A DNA stretch of 64,000 nucleotides from Akkermansiaceae bacterium (GTDB lineage: Bacteria; Verrucomicrobiota; Verrucomicrobiia; Verrucomicrobiales; DEV007). Below, in pieces: positions 8,321 to 16,901 of this stretch. Every line of letters starts with the position of its first letter. The stretch's first letter is position 1. The stretch is taken from assembly GCA_024233085.1 (NCBI GenBank), contig JACKQC010000007.1, positions 124,001 to 188,000 on the forward strand, read 5' to 3'. Under the pieces are notes generated by a model that was given only the letters and a program-made list of their open reading frames with translations, ran no database searches and had not been told where the DNA came from. A program made the translations under genes and the position numbers.

Positions 8321-8334
8321 GGACTTCGAAGTCC
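8321..8334. repeat. GGACTTCGAAGTCC palindrome, copy 2
   Basis: Identical to the palindrome at 7753-7766 and located 13 bp after the stop codon of the zinc-ribbon gene. It could fold as a hairpin, but no T-run follows, so it is not a standard terminator. Confidence 0.7.
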
Positions 8335-8360
8335 GGGCGCCGCTCCGATCCCCGCCCCCC

Positions 8361-8897
8361 TTAAAACCGGTTCCGCCACATCATCGACTCGACGGGCAGG
8401 GGCGTGCGTTCGTTGTATTTGGCGGAGGCTTTCGAGCTGTAGGGCGTCAGGATTTCTCCCTCGACGAGGAAATAGATGAGTTGCCCGATCGGCATGCCCT
8501 CGTAAACGCGGACGGGCTGTTTGACCGAGATTTCCAGCGTCCAGTGATTGCAGAAACCCACGTCGCCCTTGCCGGCGGTGGCGTGGATGTCGATCCCGAG
8601 GCGGCCGACCGAGGATTTCCCCTCGAGAAAGGGCACGGCGTGGTGCGACTCGGTGTATTCGATGGTGGAGCCGAGGTAGTTGATCTGCGGCTCGAGCACG
8701 TAGCCCTCGGGCGGAATCTCGAAGTGATCGATCTCGTTGTGCGCCTTTGCGTCGAGCACGCGGTTGCGATAGGTCGCGAGGTGGCGGCTCAGGTGAACGT
8801 CGTAGCTGTTCGTGCCGAGGCAGTCCCGGTCGTAGGGCTCGATCACGATATCGCCGCGCTCCATGGCGGCGAGAATTTCGGCGTCGGAAAGGATCAT
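8361..8897 (-). CDS. dcd: dCTP deaminase
   Basis: Converts dCTP to dUTP (or directly to dUMP in bifunctional forms) for thymidylate synthesis. The 178 residues match the family length. Recognisable blocks are the N-terminal MILSDAEI, GTNSYDVHLS, the nucleotide-binding GKSSVGRLG, and the catalytic/phosphate region HATAGKGDVGFCNHWTLEI ending in GMPIGQLIYF. Nine bases upstream of the ATG begins a copy of the palindromic repeat (8906-8946), so the leader and any ribosome-binding region lie next to or within that element. Confidence 0.93.
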   Translation of the reverse strand: MILSDAEILAAMERGDIVIEPYDRDCLGTNSYDVHLSRHLATYRNRVLDAKAHNEIDHFEIPPEGYVLEPQINYLGSTIEYTESHHAVPFLEGKSSVGRLGIDIHATAGKGDVGFCNHWTLEISVKQPVRVYEGMPIGQLIYFLVEGEILTPYSSKASAKYNERTPLPVESMMWRNRF

Positions 8898-8905
8898 CGG
8901 ACCCG

Positions 8906-8946
8906 GACCAAACAGGGTTCGGTCGCGGAGTCAACCCTGTTGAGTC
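8906..8946. repeat. palindromic repeat copy B, abutting the dcd start
   Basis: Arms GACCAAACAGGGTT (8906-8919) and AACCCTGTTGAGTC (8933-8946) are inverted, with a 13-bp spacer. The element fills most of the gap between the aldo/keto reductase stop (8984) and the dcd start (8897), both on the minus strand. Confidence 0.8.
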
Positions 8947-8983
8947 GCGCTCCGTCCACCGGCGTTCGCCCGCCGCCCGCCGC

Positions 8984-10105
8984 TCACCACGCCGGATTGC
9001 TGCCCCATTTCATCGCGAAAGGCGCCAGCTCGGGACGCATGGGCCATTGATCGGGGAGCGGATCGTTGCCTTCGTGGCGGCTGCTGGCGCCCTTGAGCAC
9101 CATGCAGCCTTCGTTGTCGCCGATGGACTCGATCTCGGCGACCTCCGCGGCGCTAAGCCGGTTTTCCTCCGGCAACCGGGCCATCTCGGAGATCTTCTCC
9201 TCGATCGGCTTCGCGCCTTCGCCGGCCTCCTGGATGAAGGTCGGGGCGACGCTTTTCACCGGCTCATGGGCGAGGTCCCACTGGCAGGCCAGTTGCAGCA
9301 TGGTCAGGCCGTGACGCTCGGCGATGGGCCGCATGCGCTCGATCTTTTCGACGCCGTGTTCCACCCAGCCGTCGGGCCGGAAGGTGCGATGGTCGCCCTC
9401 GCGGAAAAAGTGACCGGGTTTCACATCGTCGTGGAAGAGGCCCCCGTAGTCGACGACGCGGGTGACGATCTTGACATCGTTCTCGGCCGCCGGTCCCAGC
9501 ACGTGCCGGCCCGGCCACGGCTCGTTCGGATTGAGAATGATCATCGCCCAGTCCATGTCGTCGGCGAACTGCTGGAAACAATAGGCGAGGTCGATGGCGA
9601 ATCCGTTCGCCGGCCCCGGCGCGACGCCGGTCAGCTCGGTCAGGCCGAGTTCCTTCAGGTTTCGCATGCCCTCCCAAACCGCCGAATGGGTGTAGCCGAT
9701 GGAGTCGGGATTGTGGAGCATGACGAGATCGAAGCGGTCGGCCCGGCAGCGTTCGAGCGATTTCTCGGTCGCCATTTTCAGGTAATCGGCGTAGCCGTCC
9801 GGCCCGCGCAGGTCCGGATGGGTGAAGCGCGGGTAGCCTTTCGAGCCTTCGCGGACGCCGTCGTAGATGTCGTGCCCGACGATGCCGACGAGGCAGTAGC
9901 TGCCGCGGTCGATGCCCTCGAGCGCCCTGCCCAGCATCTCATCCGCCCGGCCCACCCCGTAAACGTCGGCCGTGACGAAAGTCCGGATTCCCTCGTTGTA
10001 GGCGTGCTGGATGAGGCCGATGCCGCGTTCCTCGCTCAGTTGTTCGCCAAAATGCATGAAGCGGCCGCCGCTCCAGGTGCCGTAACAGGTGCGTGTCAAG
10101 TCCAT
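8984..10105 (-). CDS. aldo/keto reductase family protein
   Basis: 373 residues with an aldo/keto reductase TIM-barrel layout: an N-terminal GLIQHAYNEGIRTFVTADVYG block holding the conserved Asp and Tyr, MLGRALEG, the strand DLVMLHNPDS with the conserved His, and later VTRVVDYGG. The position where the catalytic Lys normally follows (strand YCLVGIVG) shows no Lys, so oxidoreductase activity should be tested rather than assumed. Similar long proteins are annotated as aldo/keto reductases in PVC genomes. A short uncharacterised gene and an OsmC gene follow on the same strand. Confidence 0.75.
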   Translation of the reverse strand: MDLTRTCYGTWSGGRFMHFGEQLSEERGIGLIQHAYNEGIRTFVTADVYGVGRADEMLGRALEGIDRGSYCLVGIVGHDIYDGVREGSKGYPRFTHPDLRGPDGYADYLKMATEKSLERCRADRFDLVMLHNPDSIGYTHSAVWEGMRNLKELGLTELTGVAPGPANGFAIDLAYCFQQFADDMDWAMIILNPNEPWPGRHVLGPAAENDVKIVTRVVDYGGLFHDDVKPGHFFREGDHRTFRPDGWVEHGVEKIERMRPIAERHGLTMLQLACQWDLAHEPVKSVAPTFIQEAGEGAKPIEEKISEMARLPEENRLSAAEVAEIESIGDNEGCMVLKGASSRHEGNDPLPDQWPMRPELAPFAMKWGSNPAW

Positions 10106-10184
10106 GGGTTTCAGAGAGTAAAGGGTAAAAGGTGGGAAGGTGAAAGGTCGGAAGGTGAAGGCTTTGCCCAGACGACGCTGTTGA

Positions 10185-10511
10185 TCAAAAGCGGTGAACC
10201 GCTTTCAACCATTTCCACATGCGGTCGGCGAGCGAATTCATTCGAACCCCGACGCAATGTCTTTCGAAATAGCCTTGGAGCAAATCACGGTGATCGGGCG
10301 AACGCAACCAATCAACAATTTCACAGAGGATCTCCGAATTCGGCTGGTGGTCGGCATCATCGAAATCAAATTTGATGTCTTCGATCAGAAATCGGTCGAA
10401 CCCCGAAAGAACCAACAGCACTGTTTGGTCATCCGTTCGGTCGGTCCATTCCTCGACAGGCACGCTCGACAGGTAATTCCGGAGAGAGGGATTTTTGAAA
10501 CCAAGATCCAT
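10185..10511 (-). CDS. hypothetical protein, 108 residues
   Basis: A small acidic-to-neutral soluble protein with no recognisable domain. Notable stretches are EEWTDRTDDQTVLLVLSG, FLIEDIKFDFDDADHQPN and a Trp-rich C-terminus (MWKWLKAVHRF). The predicted helices would suit a small immunity-type or regulatory protein, but nothing identifies it. Base composition is visibly lower in GC than the flanking genes, suggesting recent acquisition. It starts at ATG 10511, five bases after the stop of the OsmC gene on the same strand, so the two are probably co-transcribed. Confidence 0.5.
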   Translation of the reverse strand: MDLGFKNPSLRNYLSSVPVEEWTDRTDDQTVLLVLSGFDRFLIEDIKFDFDDADHQPNSEILCEIVDWLRSPDHRDLLQGYFERHCVGVRMNSLADRMWKWLKAVHRF

Positions 10512-10516
10512 ATTTT

Positions 10517-10966
10517 TTAACCCTCCCACGTCACCTCCGTCTTCACCGAGCGGGCGAGGAAGCACTCCTTGTGGGATTTTTCGTGGAGGTGCTCGATCTG
10601 CTCGGCGGAGGGTTGTTTCTCGCCGGAAAAGACGATGCGCGGACGCATGACGATTTTCGAAAGCCAGGGCTTGCCGTCTTCCGCCTTTTCCAGGGTGCCG
10701 ACCGGTTCGTCCTCGTAGGAGTCGACCACGTATCCGCTCATCGAGGCGATGGCGAGGAAAGTCAGCAGGTGGCAGCTCGCCAGCGCGGCGGTGAAGGCCT
10801 CCTCCGGATCGACGCAGTCCGGCCCGCCGAGGTATTCGGGCGCGGCGGCGGCCCTGACGGTCTGGCCGCTCTTCGGGAAGCGCCACTCGTGGGTTCGCGG
10901 GTATTCCTTGTATCCGAAGCCGCTGTCGCCGCGCTTCCAGGTGAGGGTGGCTGTGTGTTCGCTCAT
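10517..10966 (-). CDS. OsmC family peroxiredoxin-like protein
   Basis: 149 residues of the OsmC/Ohr fold, which reduces organic hydroperoxides using two cysteines. The first Cys lies in ALASCHLLTFLAI and the second in HKECFLARSVKTEV at the C-terminus, both in the expected positions. The N-terminal strand EHTATLTWKRG is also typical. The Glu-Ala-Phe-Thr motif (DPEEAFTAALASC) before the first Cys is conserved in the family. The ATG at 10966 fits the family start. The small hypothetical gene at 10511 follows after 5 bp. Confidence 0.88.
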   Translation of the reverse strand: MSEHTATLTWKRGDSGFGYKEYPRTHEWRFPKSGQTVRAAAAPEYLGGPDCVDPEEAFTAALASCHLLTFLAIASMSGYVVDSYEDEPVGTLEKAEDGKPWLSKIVMRPRIVFSGEKQPSAEQIEHLHEKSHKECFLARSVKTEVTWEG

Positions 10967-11089
10967 GGTGGCCGGGACCATAGCACAGGGGGCCGGATTC
11001 ACCACGCGGCAGCGGCGCGAGGGGCGGATTTTCGCCCCGTGCCGGCGATTGACTCCGACTTGCCCGATCGGAGACACTTCGGCCCATCC

Positions 11090-14000
11090 ATGAAACGTGT
11101 TTTTCCAGCGCTCGGCGCTTTGATCGTCCTCACCGGTTTCGCCTCCGCCCAGGAAATCGACAAAGCCCCGGGCAAGGTCGTCGTCCCCCGCAAACAGACG
11201 CAGCCGCCCGGTCCGCCGCTTTCCGCGGAGGAGGCGGCCAGGAAGATGACCGTGCCGGAGGGCTTCACGGTCGAGGTCGTGGCGGCGGAGCCGGACCTCG
11301 TCAATCCCGTGGCGATGTCCATCGACGACCGGGGGCGCTTCTGGATCACGGAGAGCCTCGAATACCCGCGCAAGGAACCCGGCCCGGGCCGCGACCGGGT
11401 GAAGGTGCTGGAGGACACCGACCAAGACGGCCGGGTGGACAAGGTCACCGTCTTCGCCGAGGGGTTGAACATTCCCTCCGGCATCGCGGTGGGGCACGGC
11501 GGGGTGTGGGTGGCGAACGCGCCGGATCTGCTCTTCCTCCGCGACACGGACGGCGACCTGCGGGCCGACACGCGGGAGGTGGTGGTGACCGGCTTCGGAC
11601 GCACGGACACGCACGAACTGCCGAACTCGCTGGTCTGGGGGCCGGACGGTTTTCTCTACGGGCTGAACGGCGTTTTCAACCACTCGAAAATCGCGCATCG
11701 CGGGGAGACGCACGAGTTCACCTGCGCGATGTTTCGCGTCGATCCCGTGCCCGACGCGGCGGGCGAATGGGCGGGCACGCGGCGCTTCGAGCTGTTCGCC
11801 GAGGGCACGTCGAACCCGTGGGGCATCGCGTGGAACGGGGACGGCGAGGCCTTCCTGAGCGCGTGCGTGATCGATCATCTCTGGCACCTGAGCGAGAGCG
11901 GTTACTATCATCGCCAGGGCGGCCCCTATCCGGCCCATACCTGGAAGCTGGGCTCCATCGTCGCCCACCAGCACCAGATGGCGGCCTATTGCGGGATCGA
12001 GTGGTTCGATTCGGACGCCTACCCGGCCGAGTTCCGGGAAAGGCTCTACATGGGAAACATCCACGGCGGCTGCGTGAACAGCGACGCGCTGGAGCGGCGC
12101 GGGTCGAGCTATTTCGGCACGCCGCGGCCGGATTTCCTGTCCGCCAACGACGTCTGGCACATGCCGGTCGCGCAAAAAACCGGGCCGGACGGCTGCCTCT
12201 ACATCCTCGACTGGTACGACCGCTATCATTGCTATCAGGACGCGAACGCCGATCCGGCGGGCGTGGACCGGGCGCGGGGACGGCTTTACCGCGTGCGTTA
12301 CCACGACACGCCGCGGGCGCCGGCTTTCGACCTGGAAAAGGAAAGCGACGCCGCGCTGATCGCGCGCCTCGCGAGTCCGAATCTCTTCTTCCGCGAGCGC
12401 GCCCAGCGGCTGCTGGCGGAACGCCTCCGCTCCGCCGGCGGGCCCGATCCCGCGACGGTCGCCGCGCTGGAAAAGCTCGTTCTCGACGAGGCGCGGCCGC
12501 AAAAGACCCGGCGACACGCGCTGTGGGCGCTGATCGGGTCGCAACGGCTGGAGCCGGCCTTTCACCTCGCGCTGCTTCGGCATCCGGAGCCGCATTTCCG
12601 CGCTTGGGCGGTCCGGGCGGCGGGAAATTTCGGCGCGGTGACCGGCGAAATCCGCGCCCTGGTCGCCGACATGGCCCGCGACGAATCGCCCGACGTGCAG
12701 CGGCAGGTCGCGATCGCGGCGACAAAAATCGAGGGACTCGACGCCCCGGCGCTGCTCGGCGAAGTGCTCGCGCGCTGCGGCAACGACGAGACGATTCCGC
12801 GCCTGGTCTGGCAGAATCTCTATCCCGAGCTGGAACGCCGGCCCGCCGGCCTGGCCGTGGTGCTGGGTAAAATCGAAGGGGCCACCGATCCCGGGGCCGC
12901 GCCGGGCGTGGCGGGCCTGGCGCCTTACCTCGGCCAATTTCTGCTCGACCGCCGGGCGGCGGACCTCGGCGGGTTTACGCGATTACTGAAACTGATGGAC
13001 TCGCGCGGCGCGGCGGACGCGGTGGCCGAAATGCTGGCCGGTCTCGGCGAACGCCTCCGCAACCGCGAGGTGCGCCCGGAACAGGTCGCCGGGCTCCGCG
13101 AATCCCTCGAGCCCGTGCTGGGGCCCATGCTGGAGGGCAAACGCGGCGCGGACCGGCGTTTCGACGCGGCGCTGCTCGCCTCCGCGTGGCGCGACGAGGG
13201 GGCGTTGGCCTCGGTGAAAGCGGCGGCGGCTTCCGCCGACATGCCGTTTCCGAAGCGGGCGGCGGCCATCGAGGCGCTCGCCGCGACCGGCGACGACGCG
13301 GCGGCAGGTCTGGCCGCGCCGCTGCTGGAGGCGAAGATCCACGAAGGACCCCCGACCGACTTGCGGCGCCGCCTGCTCGCGGCCCTGGGCCGGCTCGACT
13401 CCGGGAAGGTCGCCGCGACCGTGCTGGCGGGTTACCCTGGGTATTCGGACGCCCTGCGGCGCGACGCCATCGAGCTGCTGACCGGCCGGCCCGAATGGAG
13501 CCGCCCCCTGATCGCCGCCGTCGAGTCCGGCGCCGTGCCGAAGGCGGCGGTCAATCCCATGCAGGCGCGCAAGATGGCCTCCGGCGGTGACGACGCGGTG
13601 AAGGCGGGCGTGGAAAAGCTCTGGGGCGCGATTCGCGCCGAGCGCAATCCGGGGCGCGAGGCGGTGATCGCCCGGGTCAAAACCCTCGTCGGCGAAATGG
13701 CGGGCGACTGGCGCAACGGCGAGGCGGTTTTCGCGCGGACCTGCGCGGCGTGTCACAAATTGCACGGCAAGGGAAACGTCATCGGTCCCGACATCACGGT
13801 CAGCGGTCGGGGCACGCTGGACCAGTTGCTATCCAACGTGCTCGACCCGAATCTCGTGATCGGCGCCGGCTACCAGGCGCGCCTCGTCACCACCCGGGAC
13901 GGCCGCACCCTGATGGGGCTGCCGGTGGAGGACAACGACCGCCGCCTGGTGCTGCGCCCCCCGGCCGGCAAGGATGAGACGATCGCCCGCGCCGATGTCG

Positions 14001-14185
14001 AGAAAGTCGAGGCGCTCCCCGTGTCGCTGATGCCCGAGGGGCTGGAGAGCACGATGTCCGAGCGGGACCTGGTCGATCTGATCGCCTACCTGGCGCATGA
14101 CAAGCATCCGTCCGATCCGGCGGCGGAAGTGATGGCGGGAGTGAAGCTGGGGGCCGGAAACGCCGGGACCGGAGGGGGCCAATGA
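11090..14185 (+). CDS. PVC-type exported heme-binding CxxCH protein
   Basis: 1031 residues with a signal peptide (MKRVFPALGALIVLTGFASA). The first 450 residues form a beta-propeller of the PVC membrane-bound dehydrogenase type (VPEGFTVEVVAAEPDLVNPVAM and following blades). A HEAT-like alpha-helical region runs from about 430 to 860, and a C-terminal cytochrome c domain has CAACH at 885-889 and ends before LVDLIAYLAHD. This architecture is strongly expanded in Planctomycetes and Verrucomicrobia and is thought to oxidise sugars or related compounds outside the cytoplasmic membrane. Substrate is unknown. The start is ATG 11090; the long upstream frame is antisense to the OsmC gene and is rejected. 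Confidence 0.92.
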   Translation: MKRVFPALGALIVLTGFASAQEIDKAPGKVVVPRKQTQPPGPPLSAEEAARKMTVPEGFTVEVVAAEPDLVNPVAMSIDDRGRFWITESLEYPRKEPGPGRDRVKVLEDTDQDGRVDKVTVFAEGLNIPSGIAVGHGGVWVANAPDLLFLRDTDGDLRADTREVVVTGFGRTDTHELPNSLVWGPDGFLYGLNGVFNHSKIAHRGETHEFTCAMFRVDPVPDAAGEWAGTRRFELFAEGTSNPWGIAWNGDGEAFLSACVIDHLWHLSESGYYHRQGGPYPAHTWKLGSIVAHQHQMAAYCGIEWFDSDAYPAEFRERLYMGNIHGGCVNSDALERRGSSYFGTPRPDFLSANDVWHMPVAQKTGPDGCLYILDWYDRYHCYQDANADPAGVDRARGRLYRVRYHDTPRAPAFDLEKESDAALIARLASPNLFFRERAQRLLAERLRSAGGPDPATVAALEKLVLDEARPQKTRRHALWALIGSQRLEPAFHLALLRHPEPHFRAWAVRAAGNFGAVTGEIRALVADMARDESPDVQRQVAIAATKIEGLDAPALLGEVLARCGNDETIPRLVWQNLYPELERRPAGLAVVLGKIEGATDPGAAPGVAGLAPYLGQFLLDRRAADLGGFTRLLKLMDSRGAADAVAEMLAGLGERLRNREVRPEQVAGLRESLEPVLGPMLEGKRGADRRFDAALLASAWRDEGALASVKAAAASADMPFPKRAAAIEALAATGDDAAAGLAAPLLEAKIHEGPPTDLRRRLLAALGRLDSGKVAATVLAGYPGYSDALRRDAIELLTGRPEWSRPLIAAVESGAVPKAAVNPMQARKMASGGDDAVKAGVEKLWGAIRAERNPGREAVIARVKTLVGEMAGDWRNGEAVFARTCAACHKLHGKGNVIGPDITVSGRGTLDQLLSNVLDPNLVIGAGYQARLVTTRDGRTLMGLPVEDNDRRLVLRPPAGKDETIARADVEKVEALPVSLMPEGLESTMSERDLVDLIAYLAHDKHPSDPAAEVMAGVKLGAGNAGTGGGQ

Positions 14186-14208
14186 GTGTGCCTGCCCCGA
14201 TCGCGCCA

Positions 14209-14248
14209 CGACCCAACAGGGTTAGGTGAGAGAGTCAACAGGGTTGAG
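14209..14248. repeat. palindromic repeat copy C, direct orientation
   Basis: Two monomers in the same orientation: CGACCCAACAGGGTTAGG (14209-14226) and GTCAACAGGGTTGAG (14234-14248). It lies between the convergent cytochrome protein and ptsN-like genes. The first monomer carries a TAG triplet. Confidence 0.75.
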
Positions 14249-14329
14249 CCGGGCTTCGCCCGAGAATCCCACGACTTCCGCCACGAATCGACCTCTCGAT
14301 CGCGCCGCGGCTTTTGGCATTCGGCGGCC

Positions 14330-14797
14330 TTACACCCGCGCGGTGCGCAGCTCGAGGACGTCGAGGATTTCAGCCGCGTCGTCGGCTTCGGCGAGCTGAT
14401 TGCGGATTTCGCCGCTGTTGAGGATTTTCGCGATGGCCGCGAGGGTGCGGAGGTGGAGGTTGTACTGCTCGCGGGGGACGATGAAGAGCACGACGTAGTG
14501 GACGGGGGCGTTGTCCAGGGCGTTGAACTCGATGCCCTCGCGGGAACGGCCAAAAACGGCGGTGACTTCGTCGATGTCGTCGGAAAAGGCGTGCGGGATG
14601 GCGATGCCGCCGCCGATGCCGGTGCTCCGCTGGTCTTCGCGCTGGCGCAGGGCCTCGAGCACGGACTCGCGACCGCCGGCGGGGAACAAGCCGCGGGCGA
14701 TGAGGTGATCGATCAACTCAACGATGGCGGACCAATGCTCGGTCGCGCGCATCTCGGATATCACCCGCTCCGGTGACAGTATGCTGGCCAATGTCAT
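14330..14797 (-). CDS. PTS EIIA domain protein, PtsN-like
   Basis: 155 residues of the fructose/mannitol/Ntr-type EIIA domain. The phosphorylatable His lies in GIGGGIAIPHAFSDDI, with the usual LEALRQREDQRSTG just before it. The C-terminal portion (VVLFIVPREQYNLHLRTLAAIAKIL) is also typical. In organisms without sugar PTS permeases, these domains act as regulators of nitrogen and potassium metabolism. No EI or HPr gene is nearby. The gene is single, convergent with the cytochrome protein, with the repeat copy C between them. Confidence 0.9.
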   Translation of the reverse strand: MTLASILSPERVISEMRATEHWSAIVELIDHLIARGLFPAGGRESVLEALRQREDQRSTGIGGGIAIPHAFSDDIDEVTAVFGRSREGIEFNALDNAPVHYVVLFIVPREQYNLHLRTLAAIAKILNSGEIRNQLAEADDAAEILDVLELRTARV

Positions 14798-14917
14798 TTG
14801 AACAAACGAGGAAAGGGGATCGAAATCCGAGCGGGGGTCAGCAAGCGCCCGAAATTAGCCCAGAGGCCCTCCGGCGCAAGACGGTTTTTTCCCGAAAACG
14901 AGCCCTTCCTCCGCCCG

Positions 14918-16705
14918 TCACCAGGGAAAGGTCTCGGGGACGGGTTCTTCTTTGGAGATTCGAATCATGCGGCCCTCGGGATAGACGATCCAGTGGGACT
15001 TGCCGCGGTCGATGACGACGGGTCCGTTCTGGTGGAGCGGTTTTTTCATGAGGACGGCGAGGGGCGCGGGGGCTTTCCACACGAAAAAGCCCAGGAACAG
15101 GCAGATGACGGCGGCTCCGGCGGCGTGGGACTGGGCGGGGAACCAGCGGCGGGCGACGGCATTGGCGACGCCGTCGAGACCGAGGGCCACCAGGGCGAGG
15201 AAAACGGGCGCCCAGTAGATGAGGTAGTAAAAGAACAGCACGCGGTGCAGGATGAAGGCGTGCGCCATGACCTGGATGAAGGGCGACAGAGCGACGGCGG
15301 AAATCAGGATGGCGGTGGCGCGATCGGCTTTTTCCCGCCAGAGGCGCGCCAGGCCGGCGCCGGCGAGGGCGAGCATGACGGTGGCGAGCATCCAGTAAAC
15401 GGGGGTTTCCCGGAGTTTGGCGAGAAAGACCGCGGCGTCCGAGTCCGCGTTGCCGCCCCGGTTGAAGAGGCGGCCGGTGGTGTTTTCGGTCCAGAACGTC
15501 AGCCACCAGTTCAACCGCATGCGAAACACCCAGGGAAATTTCTCGCGGTGATCGTAGAAGCAGATGACGGACGGTCCCTCGAACTGGACGTAGAGGGCGA
15601 AGGTCACCACGCCGACGAGAAGGAGTCTCCACAGGTCGCGGCCGGCGCGCGCGGCGAGGGCCGGATCTCCGCCCGATCCGCGGAGCCGCGCGGCGAGGAT
15701 GCCGAGAATCCCGAGCGCGAGGGGCAGCGCGAAAAAGGCGCTCCCGAGATAGGCGCTGAGCATGACGAAAAGCGACGCCCCAAGCCCGACCCAGTGCCGC
15801 CAGCAACCGTGGCGCAGCGCGAGGAGGGCGAAACCGAGGGCCAGCGGCGCGGCGAGCAAGACGAAGGGATAGCCGCGCATCTCGAGGGAATGGGTGATGA
15901 GATAGGGATGGACCGCCGCGATGAAGGCCGTCACGAGCGCGGCGCGTTGGCCGGCGAATCGGGACACGAACCACCAGATGGCGGCGATGGCGGCGATGCC
16001 GGCAAGCAGGGCGGGCATTCGCATGGCGAGGCGATTGGCGAACTCGGGGCCTTTCCCGGCGAATTTCTGCCAGAGGGCAAGGCTGGCGCGGGCGGAGACG
16101 CTCATGAGCACGGGGTTGTTTCCGCCGGGGTTCCAGGCGAAGGCGTCGGGCCAGGTCACTTCGCGAAAGACGGGTTCGCCGGTGTGGACATCGCGTTCGA
16201 AGAAGCCGGAGACGTGGTAGCGCAGACTGTCCTGCTCGTCGCGGAGCACGAGGCGATCCACCTGCATCACGCGCAGGGCGGTAGCCAGCAGCACGATGCC
16301 GCCGAGGCACAGCCAGACGGCGCGTGAAGACCGGGAGCCCGCGGCGTCACGGGAGGCGCCTGGCTCGCCGTTGTCGTCCGGACTTCCCGGAGGCGGCGCC
16401 GCATTGGCGCGGGGCCACCACCAGCGGGCCGTGAGGACGAACAGGCCGAGCACGGTCGTCACGCCGACGCCGATCCAGAATCCATAGAACCGCAAGTAGT
16501 CGACGCCGATCCAGTCGTAGCCTTTCTCGATCCGGAGGGCGGTCTTTCCCTCCCACGGATGCTCCATCGCCCGCAGGACGCGCGCGCAGACGGCCAGGAC
16601 CACTCCGCCGATGAGGTAAAAGAGCCGCCTTCCCCGCAGCCAACCTCGGAGGGTTCGCGTGAATCGGGCGGGGGCCGCCGCTTCCTGCTGGGGAGGCCGG
16701 GTCAT
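14918..16705 (-). CDS. GT39/ArnT-like membrane glycosyltransferase
   Basis: 595 residues with about a dozen transmembrane helices, resembling the dolichyl-phosphate-mannose/ArnT-type GT-C family. After the first helix comes a large loop with LRDEQDSLRYHV, which holds the conserved acidic residues, then MRMPALLAGIAAIAAIWWF and SLEMRGYPFVLL, typical of the GT39/PMT_2 group. Such enzymes move sugars from polyprenyl-phosphate donors to lipids or proteins at the outer face of the inner membrane. The acceptor is not predictable. The ATG at 16705 (MTRPPQQEAAAP) is chosen; the frame continues upstream over the promoter region of the phosphatase gene and is not used. Confidence 0.85.
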   Translation of the reverse strand: MTRPPQQEAAAPARFTRTLRGWLRGRRLFYLIGGVVLAVCARVLRAMEHPWEGKTALRIEKGYDWIGVDYLRFYGFWIGVGVTTVLGLFVLTARWWWPRANAAPPPGSPDDNGEPGASRDAAGSRSSRAVWLCLGGIVLLATALRVMQVDRLVLRDEQDSLRYHVSGFFERDVHTGEPVFREVTWPDAFAWNPGGNNPVLMSVSARASLALWQKFAGKGPEFANRLAMRMPALLAGIAAIAAIWWFVSRFAGQRAALVTAFIAAVHPYLITHSLEMRGYPFVLLAAPLALGFALLALRHGCWRHWVGLGASLFVMLSAYLGSAFFALPLALGILGILAARLRGSGGDPALAARAGRDLWRLLLVGVVTFALYVQFEGPSVICFYDHREKFPWVFRMRLNWWLTFWTENTTGRLFNRGGNADSDAAVFLAKLRETPVYWMLATVMLALAGAGLARLWREKADRATAILISAVALSPFIQVMAHAFILHRVLFFYYLIYWAPVFLALVALGLDGVANAVARRWFPAQSHAAGAAVICLFLGFFVWKAPAPLAVLMKKPLHQNGPVVIDRGKSHWIVYPEGRMIRISKEEPVPETFPW

Positions 16706-16901
16706 GGTGGGATGAAGTGGAGCGATTTTCGCGCGGGACCCGCCCCCCGCAACCGCTTTTTCCCCGCCGAGGGAGCGGGCGCGGGCGATTGAGGTCCCTT
16801 CCTTTTGACTTTTCCCCGTGGAAGGCTCCATTGGTCCGGGCGGGGTCCGCGAAGGACCGGGCCATCCAAGTCGCCAAGTCGAGGTCTTTGCCTCCTCCTC
16901 C

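Noticed and set aside
10517..12937. 806-codon minus-strand frame joining OsmC to sequence antisense to the cytochrome protein
   Set aside because: Only the last 149 codons are OsmC; the rest is an open shadow of the plus-strand signal-peptide protein.
14798..16327. 509-codon plus-strand frame opposite the membrane glycosyltransferase
   Set aside because: Gly/Glu/Arg-rich shadow; the minus-strand frame shows regular transmembrane helices and family motifs.
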